From Gellertiella hungarica (GTDB lineage: Bacteria; Pseudomonadota; Alphaproteobacteria; Rhizobiales; Rhizobiaceae), in contig NZ_JACIEZ010000008.1 of NCBI RefSeq assembly GCF_014197145.1, forward strand, positions 114,770-178,769: a DNA stretch of 64,000 nucleotides, written 5' to 3'. Under the pieces are notes generated by a model, which did not search any database, had not been told where the DNA came from, and was given only the letters and a program-made list of their open reading frames with translations. A program made the translations under genes and the position numbers. Positions 43,345-52,876 of the stretch are shown here, one piece after another; position 1 is the first letter of the stretch, and every line of letters starts with the position of its first letter.

Positions 43345-43932
43345 ATGCCCCCCCGAAGCCGCGTCGAAACGATGGAAGAGAATCGTGCCAAGCTAATCGC
43401 GGCAGCGCGCAAAGCGTTCGCAGAGAAAGGATTTGCCGCATCGTCGATGGACGACTTGGCCGCCGATGCAGGGCTGACGCGAGGCGCCCTCTACCATAAT
43501 TTTGGCGACAAGAAGGGCCTGTTGGCCGCCGTCGTTGCCGAGGTCGATGGAGAGATGGCAATGCGTGCGCGAAAGGCAGCGTTAGGGAAGAAAAGCGGGT
43601 GGGAGCAATTGTTGGCGGAAGGCGTTGCCTATATCGAAATGGCACTTGAACCCGAAGTCCAGCGGATCGTTTTACTGGATGGCCCGGCCTTTCTGGGCGA
43701 CCCATCGCAATGGCCGAGCCAGAATGCGTGTCTCCAAATGACGAAGCAGGCCGTCACCGGGTTGGTCTCAGATGGGACTATCAAGCCGGTAGATGTTGAT
43801 GCAGCATCTCGACTGCTTTCGGGCGCAGCGTTGACGGCCGCCTTGTGGGTAGCGGCGAGCGAAGAACCGCGAGCGGCTCTTCCCAGAGCCGTTGAGGCGT
43901 TTCAATTTATGGCTTCGGGACTTCTGGCGTAG
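43345..43932 (+). CDS. TetR-family repressor
   Basis: 195 residues. The helix-turn-helix contains MDDLAADAGLTRGALYHNFG and the C-terminal ligand domain is helical and variable. GAGG lies 7 bases before the ATG at 43345; longer frames run through the operators and are rejected. It probably regulates itself and the divergent ridA-like gene through the three palindromes upstream. Ligand unknown. Confidence 0.9.
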   Translation: MPPRSRVETMEENRAKLIAAARKAFAEKGFAASSMDDLAADAGLTRGALYHNFGDKKGLLAAVVAEVDGEMAMRARKAALGKKSGWEQLLAEGVAYIEMALEPEVQRIVLLDGPAFLGDPSQWPSQNACLQMTKQAVTGLVSDGTIKPVDVDAASRLLSGAALTAALWVAASEEPRAALPRAVEAFQFMASGLLA

Positions 43933-43961
43933 TCAGGCTAGCTGCCCCCTACGCCCACCCG

Positions 43962-44624
43962 TCATGCCTTGTCGCTTGCCGATCCGCGGTCGCTCGCCGG
44001 GAGTTCGCCGCGGATGACGTCAAGATAGTAGCTGTCCTGCGCCTGGACTTCCTGTGCCGCCTTGAGCGCTTGACGCGCAAGCCCGGCCGGAAGGATGACC
44101 GTACCGGCACCGTCGGCAAATACGTAGTCGCCGGGGACGACCGTTACGCCCGCGAGATTGACGGGTTCGTTTACTGCGACAGGCATTAAGTCCCCCGTTC
44201 CAGCCCTTAGCGTGGTCCCCCGGCAATAGAAGACTGGTTCGTAAGTCGCGAGTTCCTCGAAGTCGCGCAGGCGACCGTCTGTGATCATGCCGGCGAGTTC
44301 CAGATTGTGCAGCCGCGAAAGTTTCGTTCCGCCGCCAACCGAAACGTCCGAATGGCCGCTGCTGTCCAACACGAGAACCTTGCCTTTGGGTGTTGCGCCG
44401 ACGGCCTCGTAAAACAGACGGGAGAAGCTGTTTACATTCTCGTCGAAGAGATCATCGCGCAATGGCAGCATACGCATGGTGACGGCCGGCCCAAAGAGCA
44501 CCTTCCCAGGCGTCGGAGAGACGAGATCGAGCACGTGGGCTCGGTGGTTGCAGATGCGCCCAAGGGCATCACAAACAGATGCCGATGTCACGGATTTCCA
44601 AATGTCGTCGATATCTTCCATCAT
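43962..44624 (-). CDS. RraA-like/HMG-aldolase family protein
   Basis: 220 residues with the RraA fold blocks SVCDALGR, FGPAVTMRM, GKVLVLDSSGHSD, GGGTKLSRLHNLELAGMITD and RDFEEL. Members include 4-hydroxy-4-methyl-2-oxoglutarate aldolases and RNase E inhibitors. The GxxxxD-type metal site (ITDGRLRD) is present, which favours an aldolase or decarboxylase-like enzyme. It lies 20 bases after the YeeE-like transporter on the same strand. Substrate unknown. Confidence 0.82.
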   Translation of the reverse strand: MMEDIDDIWKSVTSASVCDALGRICNHRAHVLDLVSPTPGKVLFGPAVTMRMLPLRDDLFDENVNSFSRLFYEAVGATPKGKVLVLDSSGHSDVSVGGGTKLSRLHNLELAGMITDGRLRDFEELATYEPVFYCRGTTLRAGTGDLMPVAVNEPVNLAGVTVVPGDYVFADGAGTVILPAGLARQALKAAQEVQAQDSYYLDVIRGELPASDRGSASDKA

Positions 44625-44644
44625 TCGGTCCTTTCAAACTATGC

Positions 44645-45598
44645 TCAATCGCCCCACGCCATGGCTTTGGAGCCAAAGCCTGCGATAAGCGTGGCCAATA
44701 CGCCGACGATGACCACATATGCGAGCAATGCCTGCCAAGCCGCCCCTGGGAATCCGGTCAGCAACAGGGTGTCATTGCCACCTGGAATGAGCACTGCGCC
44801 CAGGCCCATAAGAATTCCGCCCGTCAGATGACGTAGCATGCCGCCCCAGGTCGGAAGCTTGAAGCGGAACGCTCTGTTGCGAAGAAGTGAAGAGGCGATG
44901 CTCCCCAAAGACATTCCCATCACAGCGACCGCACCGGCAACGGGCACGCTCACCACGGCCTCGATGGAGGCCGTTATCGAGAAAAGCGGCGCTACGCTCG
45001 CGAGCGTTGCAAAGCTTACGCCAATCAGGCCCATGGAAACGGTAAGAACACGGAAGTTGGCACGGTCGCGACGGGCGAGAAAAAATCGGATTCCAACGAC
45101 CACAATGATCAGCCCAACGAACAGCATGGCGCCCCCGAGCAACGGCAAGCTCAGCGGAGGGTGCTCAGGAAGTAGTTTTGCGATCGGTTCGACGAAGGTG
45201 ACAAGGAAGATGCCCACAAACACCAGGCTGACCTGGATATCACCGTTGCCGATATGGCCAATGGATCCGAAAACGCAGGCGCCATTTACGTAGCTGCCAA
45301 GCGCGAAAAGGATTGCACCCGCAAGCAGATATTCTATCGGTAGCCAACCTGCGGGCATGAACGGTGCGACGTCAAGAATGGCGTAGACAACTCCCGCCCA
45401 TAGAGCACTTTCCAGCAGGGCAATCGATCTGGCAGGCCGCTTACGCAACACCCAGTCGGCCGTAGCGATCACGGTGCATATCGAACCGCGATTGAGCGCA
45501 AATCCGAGGATGAACGCGAGCGCCGCAATCAACAATGCGCCCAGCCAGTCTGTTGCGGACATGCTGGAGAACGATAGTTCAGGGAAAATGCTCGTCAT
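44645..45598 (-). CDS. YeeE/YedE-family (DUF395) sulfur-compound transporter-like membrane protein
   Basis: 317 residues with 8-9 hydrophobic segments. The duplicated family motifs are FALNRGSICTVI and YVNGACVFGSIGHIGNGD, each with the conserved cysteine in a membrane helix. E. coli YeeE takes up thiosulfate through such cysteines. It probably moves a sulfur species. It lies in line with the RraA-like gene and follows the AcuI-like gene. Confidence 0.85.
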   Translation of the reverse strand: MTSIFPELSFSSMSATDWLGALLIAALAFILGFALNRGSICTVIATADWVLRKRPARSIALLESALWAGVVYAILDVAPFMPAGWLPIEYLLAGAILFALGSYVNGACVFGSIGHIGNGDIQVSLVFVGIFLVTFVEPIAKLLPEHPPLSLPLLGGAMLFVGLIIVVVGIRFFLARRDRANFRVLTVSMGLIGVSFATLASVAPLFSITASIEAVVSVPVAGAVAVMGMSLGSIASSLLRNRAFRFKLPTWGGMLRHLTGGILMGLGAVLIPGGNDTLLLTGFPGAAWQALLAYVVIVGVLATLIAGFGSKAMAWGD

Positions 45599-45675
45599 TT
45601 CATAACCATTGCTTGGGCGTCGCGGCGCGTGTCGCTACGCTGATATCATTGGACAAGTTGCTCGGCAGTCGCCGT

Positions 45676-46662
45676 TCATCCTATGTCGACGACCACTCGC
45701 CCACGTATCTTGCCTTCCAGTATATCGGTTGCGGCCGACTGCACGTCGGCAAGCTGAATGGAACTGGTCATGGCGGCCAGCTTGTCACGGTCGAGGTCAC
45801 GGGCGATCCGATCCCAAGCTTCCAGTCGCAAAGACTTTCTTGCTCTCACCGAGTCGATGCCGAGTAGTGCCACACTTCGCAGTATGAAAGGAGCGACAGA
45901 GGTTGGCAGATCCATGCCACCGGCAAGGCCGCAAGCAGCGACGGCTCCGCCGTATTGAATGCTCGAAAGAAGATTGGCCAAGGTGCTGGAGCCGACCGAG
46001 TCGACTCCGACCGCCCAACGCTCTTTTGCCAGCGGGCGGCCCGGACCTGAAAGCTCGGAACGCTCGATAATCTCGGTCGCTCCGAGTTCACTGAGATAAT
46101 CCGTTTCGCTGACACGTCCCGTCGAGGCAACAACGTGCCAGCCGGCCTTGGCGAGAAAGGCGATAGCCATCGAGCCGACGCCCCCAGCCGCGCCTGTCAC
46201 GATCGCTGGGCCGTCAGCCGGGCTGCACCCGTGCCGTTCCAGAGCGAGTACCGACAGCATTGCGGTGAAGCCCGCCGTGCCAACTGCCATGGCCTGAGAT
46301 GGCGTAAGCCCCTTCGGCAGCGGAATAAGCCAGTCGCCGCGGACCCTTGCTTTCTCGGCATAGGACCCCAAGTGCGTCTCGCCGGTCCCCCAGCCGTTGA
46401 GGATAACACGATCACCCGCCTGAAAGTCAGGGTTGTCGGAAGCCTCCACGATACCCGCGCAGTCAACTCCCGGAATCATGGGAAACCGGCGCACCACCGG
46501 GCTCTTGCCGGTCAAGGCCAACCCGTCCTTGTAGTTGAGCGTGGAGTGGGTCACCCTGATTGTGACGTCACCATCCATCAGATCGGCGACCTTGAAATCC
46601 TTGAGGGCGACAGTCTGGCCGTCGTCGGTCTTTTCTATAACCAGCGCCTTGAAACTACTCAT
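45676..46662 (-). CDS. AcuI/YhdH-type NADPH quinone/acryloyl-CoA reductase
   Basis: 328 residues of the zinc-free medium-chain dehydrogenase family. Blocks: STLNYKDGLALTGK, PMIPGVDCAGIVE, VGTAGFTAMLSVLALERHG and the NADPH motif VTGAAGGVGSMAIAFLAK. AcuI reduces acryloyl-CoA; related enzymes reduce quinones or electrophilic enones. It overlaps the preceding hypothetical gene by 4 bases, so it is coupled to it. In this setting a role in removing reactive electrophiles is plausible. Confidence 0.88.
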   Translation of the reverse strand: MSSFKALVIEKTDDGQTVALKDFKVADLMDGDVTIRVTHSTLNYKDGLALTGKSPVVRRFPMIPGVDCAGIVEASDNPDFQAGDRVILNGWGTGETHLGSYAEKARVRGDWLIPLPKGLTPSQAMAVGTAGFTAMLSVLALERHGCSPADGPAIVTGAAGGVGSMAIAFLAKAGWHVVASTGRVSETDYLSELGATEIIERSELSGPGRPLAKERWAVGVDSVGSSTLANLLSSIQYGGAVAACGLAGGMDLPTSVAPFILRSVALLGIDSVRARKSLRLEAWDRIARDLDRDKLAAMTSSIQLADVQSAATDILEGKIRGRVVVDIG

Positions 46663-47036
46663 GAAGATTTCCTCCCCAGCAACCGAAAGCCCCGAACGAA
46701 GTCGATCACCTTCTCAGTGGACATCTCACAGGGCTTGAGCGACGTGTTGCCCGACCCCAGACGATACATATTGAAACTGACGATATCGGCTCCCGCCAAT
46801 TCGCGAGCGAACAGGCTGTTGCGCCGCCCGTCGTCAGATCGACGGACACTGACGCCATACCGCCTGCCCTGGTAAACACCTTCGCTGTAGCCCGAAGGCA
46901 AAGCGTCTAGTGCAGTTTCGAAATCACCATTTCCATCAACGTTCTCGCACGTCGATCGCACCGCGCATCCGTAACGCTGGCCAGGACCTTTTCCGAGAGC
47001 CACTGGATCGCCGGTCGTCCGATCGCTAGGCAACAT
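46659..47036 (-). CDS. Conserved-looking hypothetical protein coupled to the AcuI-like gene
   Basis: 125 residues from ATG 47036. The C-terminal part is regular and gene-like (YQGRRYGVSVRRSDDGRR, SLFARELAGADIVSFNMYR, LKPCEMSTEKVIDFVRGF). The N-terminal 30 residues are less convincing and the start is uncertain. It overlaps the GreA-like gene by 11 bases upstream and the reductase gene by 4 bases downstream. No function is assigned. Confidence 0.6.
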   Translation of the reverse strand: MLPSDRTTGDPVALGKGPGQRYGCAVRSTCENVDGNGDFETALDALPSGYSEGVYQGRRYGVSVRRSDDGRRNSLFARELAGADIVSFNMYRLGSGNTSLKPCEMSTEKVIDFVRGFRLLGRKSS

Positions 47037-47472
47037 CTTCGACCACCAGCTTCCGCCCCTTGAACTCCACCGTTTCGCCAGTTTGCGCGCCTTCAAGTGC
47101 TTCGAAGATCGGGGCCATCGTAGAAATCCCCATCATCTCGCGACCGTCGATTGTGAATCTGCCGGTGGACACGGCTATGACGAAGTCGCGACCCGATAGC
47201 CGGACGAGAGCGCCAGCAGTTACGGTCGACTTCGGGCCAAAGTCGATCTTTCTCAACGTTTCGAGCTTGTCGCCATAGTCGTGAAGGGTGTCATCGAGAG
47301 CCTCGGAAAAATCGCTCGCTGTTTCAGCCTGGGCTTGCTCATCGTTTTCGATCGGCTCGCTGCGATCTAGCCGAGCGTCTGCAACATAGTCGAGATACTC
47401 TTCCCGGGCGCTCTGAAAGGCGGCAGCTTCAAGCGAAAGCATGGTCTCTTTGATCAGGTTCTTGTCCATCAT
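47026..47472 (-). CDS. GreA/GreB C-terminal-domain-like protein
   Basis: 148 residues. The first half is acidic and helical (EPIENDEQAQAETASDFSEA). The second half resembles the FKBP-like domain of GreA/GreB: FGPKSTVTAGALVRLSGRDF, VIAVSTGRFTIDGREMMGIS, TMAPIFEALEGAQTGE. True Gre factors have a coiled coil that enters the RNA polymerase channel; here that region is short and atypical. It may bind RNA polymerase without cleavage stimulation. Overlaps the following gene by 11 bases. Confidence 0.65.
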   Translation of the reverse strand: MMDKNLIKETMLSLEAAAFQSAREEYLDYVADARLDRSEPIENDEQAQAETASDFSEALDDTLHDYGDKLETLRKIDFGPKSTVTAGALVRLSGRDFVIAVSTGRFTIDGREMMGISTMAPIFEALEGAQTGETVEFKGRKLVVEDVA

Positions 47473-47545
47473 TGCTCTTCCTTGGGGTCTGATTGTCTGG
47501 GTTCTGACGACCGGCCATGGACGCTACCTGATGGCCGGACGGTGC

Positions 47546-48118
47546 TCACTCGTCGTCGGGGAGTTCCGTGCCCTGATATGGAATCCGGTTCAGTCGGGAA
47601 TCCCGCAGAATGCTCGTGACCAGCCACACATACGACTGCTCCGCGGTGTCAAAGCCGAGCACCGAGTACGATTGACCGAACGGGCAGTCAGGAAAGTCCG
47701 GGAAGCCTATACGCAGTACGTAGCGCTCGGGATCGTTATCGAACTCCCGCTTGTAGACTTTGCGTAGGCCGTATCTGCTCGGGACATCGTTGTCGCCAAC
47801 GACATCCGTGTCACGCTTTGCGAGCAGCCGGTCGGCCAATCCACTGTTGCCGATCTCCTCGAATATATCGAATGCATCCACCAGCAATCCCTTGCTTTGG
47901 GACTCTCGGTCGGAGATGGCATAGATGTTTGAAGCATCCTCCCCATCCCGGCCGCTCACCAAGCGGAGGGCGGAGTCGACTTGGATGTTGCTCGTCTCGA
48001 GCTCGGAGCCGAGCGCCAGATCAAAAAGTCTGCCATCTCTTATGCGGTATTCACGCTCATAACCTTGGCTTACGAGCTGGTTCACCGCTTCAACAACATC
48101 AGATACTCTTAGTCTCAT
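47546..48118 (-). CDS. Hypothetical protein with an unknown two-part fold
   Basis: 190 residues from the second of two ATGs; GGAG lies 6 bases before it. The N-terminal half (VVEAVNQLVSQGYEREYRIR, NIYAISDRESQSKGLLVDAF) resembles small proteins that databases label phosphoribosylpyrophosphate synthetase-like, without catalytic motifs. The C-terminal half (YVLRIGFPDFPDCPFGQSYS) is unrecognised. Same strand as the GreA-like gene 73 bases downstream. No function is assigned. Confidence 0.6.
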   Translation of the reverse strand: MRLRVSDVVEAVNQLVSQGYEREYRIRDGRLFDLALGSELETSNIQVDSALRLVSGRDGEDASNIYAISDRESQSKGLLVDAFDIFEEIGNSGLADRLLAKRDTDVVGDNDVPSRYGLRKVYKREFDNDPERYVLRIGFPDFPDCPFGQSYSVLGFDTAEQSYVWLVTSILRDSRLNRIPYQGTELPDDE

Positions 48119-48276
48119 CTGCATCTCCTTTGGTGTTATTCGCTCATCAGGGGCGCCCGGAAGTATCAACGAACACCATGCTTATGATTGCATCCTGACG
48201 AACGAATTCCCAATGTGCTGTGACTATAGTTTTCATACGGAGCAGGCATGTCGCGCCATGCTGGCGCGATCACTTC

Positions 48277-49044
48277 TCAGGCGTTCCAGCCGCCGTCGAC
48301 GTTGAGGTTTTCGCCGTTGATGAAGGCAGCATCCGGGCTGCACAGGAAAGCGATAGCTGCGGCTATTTCCTCCACCTTTCCATAACGGCCTACACTTGTG
48401 AGCCCCACGTTCGCATCATAGCCTGGTGTCCCAGGAGGAGGTGCAAGCTCGGTGTCGATCGGGCCTGGCTGGATGCCGTTGACGGTCACACCAGTCGGGC
48501 CTAGCTCGCGCGAAAGCCCGCGGGTGAAGCCACTCAGTGCGAACTTGCTGGCGATGTAGAGCGTGACGCCAGCGAGGGGCGCCGCTTCGCCGAAGGCCGA
48601 GCTGATATTGATGATACGCCCCCATCCAGCCTGTACCATACGGGGTGCAAGCTTCTTCGTCAGTTCGACGGGCGCACGGATATTGAGATTGAAATGAGTG
48701 TCGTAGGCCTCCTGAGAGGACTCAAGAAACGGGCCGAATTCGACGGTGCCTGCACTGTTCACCAGGATATCGACCCGACCGCTGAAGGCTCCTCCGAAAG
48801 CTGTGTCAGCGGAAGAGGCCAGTACCGCGATACCGTCGAGAGTGGTGAGGTCGGCACGGACTGCTTCTGCCTTGCCGCCGGTGCGACGAATCTCTTCGAC
48901 AACCGCGTCGGCGCGCGCCGCGCTAGCAGCGTAATTGACAATAACCGAGGCGCCGTCGTTAGCCAGGCGGATTGCTGTCGCAGCGCCCATCCCTCTGGAG
49001 GAACCGGTGATAAGGGCGAGCTTGTTTTCGAGAGGCTTATTCAT
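48277..49044 (-). CDS. Short-chain dehydrogenase/reductase (classical SDR)
   Basis: 255 residues. Cofactor motif ITGSSRGMGAATAIRLANDG, NSAGT, catalytic Ser in INISSAFGE and YxxxK in YIASKFALSGF. The C-terminal block INGENLNVDGGW is typical of FabG-like reductases. AAGGA lies 9 bases before the ATG at 49044. It precedes a peroxiredoxin-like gene on the same strand by 163 bases. Substrate unknown. Confidence 0.9.
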   Translation of the reverse strand: MNKPLENKLALITGSSRGMGAATAIRLANDGASVIVNYAASAARADAVVEEIRRTGGKAEAVRADLTTLDGIAVLASSADTAFGGAFSGRVDILVNSAGTVEFGPFLESSQEAYDTHFNLNIRAPVELTKKLAPRMVQAGWGRIINISSAFGEAAPLAGVTLYIASKFALSGFTRGLSRELGPTGVTVNGIQPGPIDTELAPPPGTPGYDANVGLTSVGRYGKVEEIAAAIAFLCSPDAAFINGENLNVDGGWNA

Positions 49045-49207
49045 TTGAAAATTTTCCTTACTGGATTCTGGATTTCGAGCGCGATCGGAGCAGCGGGCGT
49101 CGATGCGAACCACGCGGCGTTGTCCTGGACAGCGGGTTGGTAACGGGACGTCTCTGGCGCAAACCGGCTTTACGGGCGGGCGCCAGAGGTTCAACCGAAG
49201 ATGAGAC

Positions 49208-49885
49208 TCAGGCGAGGACCGATGAATTCAGTCGCTCAAGCACCGGCAGCAGTATGGATGGGTCCGGTCGGCGCGTGTAATCGGGATTCACCTCGGCGTA
49301 GGCAACAACGCGGTCGCCGCCGATGACGTAGCGTGCAGGCATGGGCAAAACCCATGACGGATCGTCGTTTATGGTCGGCAAATCGTTGCCGAACGTTTTG
49401 TAGAGATTGACGAGATCACTCGGCAACGCAAAGCGAACGCCGAAGGCCGCCGCAACTTTGCTTCCCTTGTCGCTGAGAATCGGGAAGTTGAGACCGTTAT
49501 CCCGCCTCGACTTGCGACTGTTTGAAGGCGTCTGCGGCGAGATGGCGACGAGCTGCGCCCCACGAGATTCGAATTCAGGACGTGTCGCTTCGAGCGCCTT
49601 CAGGTCTATGTTGCAGTAGGGACACCAGACGCCTCGATAGAAGCTGACGATCAATGGACCGTTTGCCAGCAGCTCCTGCGAACTGACAGCGTTTCCGTCC
49701 GCACCCTCCAGCTTGAAATCCGGCGCGACTTCGCCCGCCTTGAGTGCGCGATCAGCCAGGCCGCTTTCTATCAGGTCGGCCGTCGCTCGACGCATCGTGT
49801 CGAGTTGGGCCTGGGTCGGCTTTCTCGGCAGCTCTCCAGATTCGAACCTCTCGCGGAACGCATCAAGTTGGTCTTGCAACGTCAT
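49208..49885 (-). CDS. Peroxiredoxin-like AhpC/TSA family protein with CxxC
   Basis: 225 residues. The active-site block is VSFYRGVWCPYCNIDLKALE, with CPYC in place of the usual single peroxidatic cysteine. A helical N-terminal extension of about 50 residues precedes it. Such proteins act as thiol peroxidases or oxidoreductases. It is divergent from a LysR gene with 97 bases between, so it is a likely LysR target. Confidence 0.85.
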   Translation of the reverse strand: MTLQDQLDAFRERFESGELPRKPTQAQLDTMRRATADLIESGLADRALKAGEVAPDFKLEGADGNAVSSQELLANGPLIVSFYRGVWCPYCNIDLKALEATRPEFESRGAQLVAISPQTPSNSRKSRRDNGLNFPILSDKGSKVAAAFGVRFALPSDLVNLYKTFGNDLPTINDDPSWVLPMPARYVIGGDRVVAYAEVNPDYTRRPDPSILLPVLERLNSSVLA

Positions 49886-49982
49886 GGCTTTCTCCTTCGT
49901 GGACCTTACGGAAGGAGGATGTATTTTATTTGTGTATCTGTCGGTATAAGCTCATTTTGAAGAACATTTATTCGGAATCCAA

Positions 49983-50882
49983 ATGAGTGACCGATGGCAA
50001 GAACTGAGCGTATTTGTCCGTGTTGCTGAAGGGGGTAGCTTTTCGCGCGCCGCGCGCGAGTTGCGTATGTCGCAGCCTTCGGTATCGCGTATCATCAGAG
50101 AGCTGGAAGCACGCCTTGGCGTGAAGCTGCTCCTTCGCACGACACGCCACCTCTCATTGACGAATGCTGGCGCGATCTTCCTGGAGCGTGCAAAACCTGT
50201 GATCAATGACTGGGAGGATGCGGAGGATGCCGCACGCGGGGCGGATTCCCTGCGCGGTGTGATCCGGATCGCTATGCCAGTGATGTACGGTACGCGGGCG
50301 GTTATTCCTTGCATGCCGCTCTTTCTGGCGATGCATCCGGATCTTCGCGTTGAAATCACGATGTCTGACGAGCGGCAGAACCTCGTCACCGATGGAGTGG
50401 ATCTTGCCATTCGCGTTGGCACACTTGACGATTCAAGCTTTGGAGCGAGAAAATTGGCCACCCTCAAACGGATGGTCGTGGCCTCACCGGCCTATCTGGA
50501 ACGGCGGGGCGTCCCCAATAACCCAGCCGATCTGTCCAATCACGACTGCATATTGGGGTTGGGTGGCGTTGGTCGCGAGGATTGGAGCTTCCGACGCAGT
50601 GGGACTGTGACCTCGGTAAACGTTCAAACTCGCTTCCAGGTCGATTCCGCCTCGGGAATCCTTGCCAGCGCTATTTCCGGGCTAGGAATTTGCATGGTCT
50701 CCGATGCGATGGCTTCCGCTGAACTGCGCTCCGGAACACTTTGCCAGGTTCTTTCTGAGTACGAGATGAAAGGTGATGACATCTTTGCCGTCTTACCAGG
50801 TGGACCGCGCCCATCCGCAAAAGTGAAAGCTTTGATCGACTTCCTGATCATAGAATTGGCGAATGTCCATCAAGGCTTTTGA
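49983..50882 (+). CDS. LysR-family regulator divergent from the peroxiredoxin-like gene
   Basis: 299 residues. The winged helix contains SFSRAARELRMSQPSVSRII, followed by the LysR effector domain (VDSASGILASAISGLGICMV). It probably controls the divergent peroxiredoxin-like gene. No conserved OxyR cysteine pair is visible in the effector domain. Confidence 0.9.
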   Translation: MSDRWQELSVFVRVAEGGSFSRAARELRMSQPSVSRIIRELEARLGVKLLLRTTRHLSLTNAGAIFLERAKPVINDWEDAEDAARGADSLRGVIRIAMPVMYGTRAVIPCMPLFLAMHPDLRVEITMSDERQNLVTDGVDLAIRVGTLDDSSFGARKLATLKRMVVASPAYLERRGVPNNPADLSNHDCILGLGGVGREDWSFRRSGTVTSVNVQTRFQVDSASGILASAISGLGICMVSDAMASAELRSGTLCQVLSEYEMKGDDIFAVLPGGPRPSAKVKALIDFLIIELANVHQGF

Positions 50883-50911
50883 AGAAACGTGTGAAAGCGG
50901 TCGCGCCACCC

Positions 50912-52156
50912 CTATGCGCCATCGTGCTTGTCGACATCCTTTTCCGCCATCGGCAAAGAGACGACGAAAAGCGCGCCTTTGCCCGGCCGAGTATCAACCC
51001 TAACCGTACCGCCGTGCCGCTCTGCGATTTGCCGGACGAGGGTTAGGCCGAGGCCCCACCCACCAGCGGCTTCCCCGTAGCCGCCTGGACGGTAGAAGGG
51101 CTCGAAGACCTTGCTGACGTCGTTGGCCGGGATACCGGGACCATGGTCGCAGACTGCAAGTTGCGCTCGACCCTTCACATGCGACACCGAGATTTCAACC
51201 GGCAGTCTGCCATGGCGCATTGCGTTCTGTACCAGATTGCGCACCAATTGGTGAAGCAGACGCCTATCGCCCAGCACCTCCATTGAAGTGCCTGAGACCT
51301 CCAGTCCTGATCGCGCGGCCTCCTCGGCCACGAGAGCCAGTAGATCGATCCGCTCACTCGGATCGGTAATATCGGTGTGGCTCAGTCGGCTGGAGAGCAG
51401 AATTTCACCGACCAGCGTGTCGAGTTCATCGAGGTTGCGGTAGATTTCCTCACGCCGCTCAACGCTCGGATCGTGCTCATACAGATCCATCACCAACCGC
51501 AGCCTGGCGAGCGGTGAGCGCAGTTCGTGGCTGGCATTGGCCAACAGCGTATGATTGGATGCAATCAACGCCTCCACGCGCGCGGCTGCATAGTTGAAGG
51601 TTTTGGCCACGACTGCGATTTCATCACCTCCCTGGACTGGAGCGCGCGCCGACAAATCGCCTGTACCCCATGCTTCGACGTTCCGCCGTAAAAGTTCAAG
51701 GCGCTTCGTCAAGTGATGAACCACTGGCCAGGCCAGCAGCGCGGTAAGGCTGCTCACAACCAGGAGCAAAATAAGAGGATTGCCGCGCGGCGGGCCAAAG
51801 GGCGGCTGTAGCCTGACAACCAGCGTCCGGCCCTCAGATAGCGCGACCGTGATGGGATCGAACCCTGGTGCCGGCGGTGTGGATGGCTGATAGCTCGCGA
51901 GAGCTAAGCCGTCGGCGTCACGCACGGTCAGCTCTGCCCCAGTTGCCATTCCGAGACGGTCCAACGTGGATTGAAGCGTTACGGAGTCGGCGTCTTCTGG
52001 CAAGGCGGCAGCGAGCACCGCGGCGCGTTCGGTATAGAGATTTCGATCATTCCCAAATCCGACCAGCCACACCACAGTTGCGATTCCGGTGACCGCGAGA
52101 AGCGCGATGCTGCCAAGAAGCGTCAGATAGATCTTGAGAAATAGGCGGCTGGTCAT
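50912..52156 (-). CDS. Sensor histidine kinase
   Basis: 414 residues. Two membrane segments (about 7-32 and 135-155) enclose a periplasmic sensor. HAMP follows, then a dimerisation helix with LANASHELRSPLARLRLVMD (phospho-His). The ATPase domain has NLVQNAMRHG, CDHGPGIP and GWGLGLTLVRQIAERHGG. It starts 2 bases after the response-regulator stop. Together with the Spy-like and cytochrome genes upstream, it looks like an envelope-stress system. Confidence 0.92.
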   Translation of the reverse strand: MTSRLFLKIYLTLLGSIALLAVTGIATVVWLVGFGNDRNLYTERAAVLAAALPEDADSVTLQSTLDRLGMATGAELTVRDADGLALASYQPSTPPAPGFDPITVALSEGRTLVVRLQPPFGPPRGNPLILLLVVSSLTALLAWPVVHHLTKRLELLRRNVEAWGTGDLSARAPVQGGDEIAVVAKTFNYAAARVEALIASNHTLLANASHELRSPLARLRLVMDLYEHDPSVERREEIYRNLDELDTLVGEILLSSRLSHTDITDPSERIDLLALVAEEAARSGLEVSGTSMEVLGDRRLLHQLVRNLVQNAMRHGRLPVEISVSHVKGRAQLAVCDHGPGIPANDVSKVFEPFYRPGGYGEAAGGWGLGLTLVRQIAERHGGTVRVDTRPGKGALFVVSLPMAEKDVDKHDGA

Positions 52157-52158
52157 AG

Positions 52159-52857
52159 TCAGCCGTTCTCCTCCTGTCGACGGGCGAAGACATAGCCCGC
52201 CCCGCGAACGGTTACGATGCGGCGGGGATGTTTCGGATCGTCCTCGATGGCTGCGCGGATTCGGGAAACATGCACATCGATCGAGCGGTCGAAAGCCTCG
52301 CTCCCGATCCCGCGCACCCGATCGAGCAACTGGTCGCGCGAGAGGATGCGCCCGGCGCTCTCTCCGAGAGCTAACAAGATATCGAATTGATGCCCGGTCA
52401 TGTCGCACCGTATGCCGTCGAGCCTGGCTTCACGCGATCCGGGGTCGATCTCCAGCCGACCGAAATGCAGAACGCCGGGTGCGTTCACTCCACCGGTGCG
52501 GCGGCGCAGCACGGCGCGAAGGCGGGCTAGTAATTCACGGGAGCTGAAGGGCTTGGGCAGATAGTCATCGGCGCCGATCTCCAGACCAACGATGCGATCG
52601 GTCTCATCACCCTTGGCGGTCAGCATCAGCACCGGCACGTCCGACGCCGCGCGTATCCGGCGCAGCACATCGAAGCCATCCAGATCAGGTAGCATTACAT
52701 CAAGGATCACCGCGTCCACCCTGTGGCGTCCGGCCTCGGCCAGCCCTGCCGCAGCATTGGCGGCAGTCTGAACCGAGAATCCATTCCCTTGGAGATAGTC
52801 ACGCAGCATGGCGGAAAGCCGCGTATCGTCGTCGATGATCAGGATTTGCTCCGCCAT
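52159..52857 (-). CDS. OmpR-family response regulator
   Basis: 232 residues. The receiver has the acidic pair IDDD, phospho-Asp in AVILDVMLPDLDGF and the Lys in LTAKGDET. The C-terminal winged helix has RILSRDQLLDRVRG and the OmpR ending VRGAGYVF. It pairs with the sensor kinase downstream and follows the cytochrome b561 gene by 19 bases. Confidence 0.93.
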   Translation of the reverse strand: MAEQILIIDDDTRLSAMLRDYLQGNGFSVQTAANAAAGLAEAGRHRVDAVILDVMLPDLDGFDVLRRIRAASDVPVLMLTAKGDETDRIVGLEIGADDYLPKPFSSRELLARLRAVLRRRTGGVNAPGVLHFGRLEIDPGSREARLDGIRCDMTGHQFDILLALGESAGRILSRDQLLDRVRGIGSEAFDRSIDVHVSRIRAAIEDDPKHPRRIVTVRGAGYVFARRQEENG

Positions 52858-52876
52858 ACCTCGTCCTTTCCCTCAT

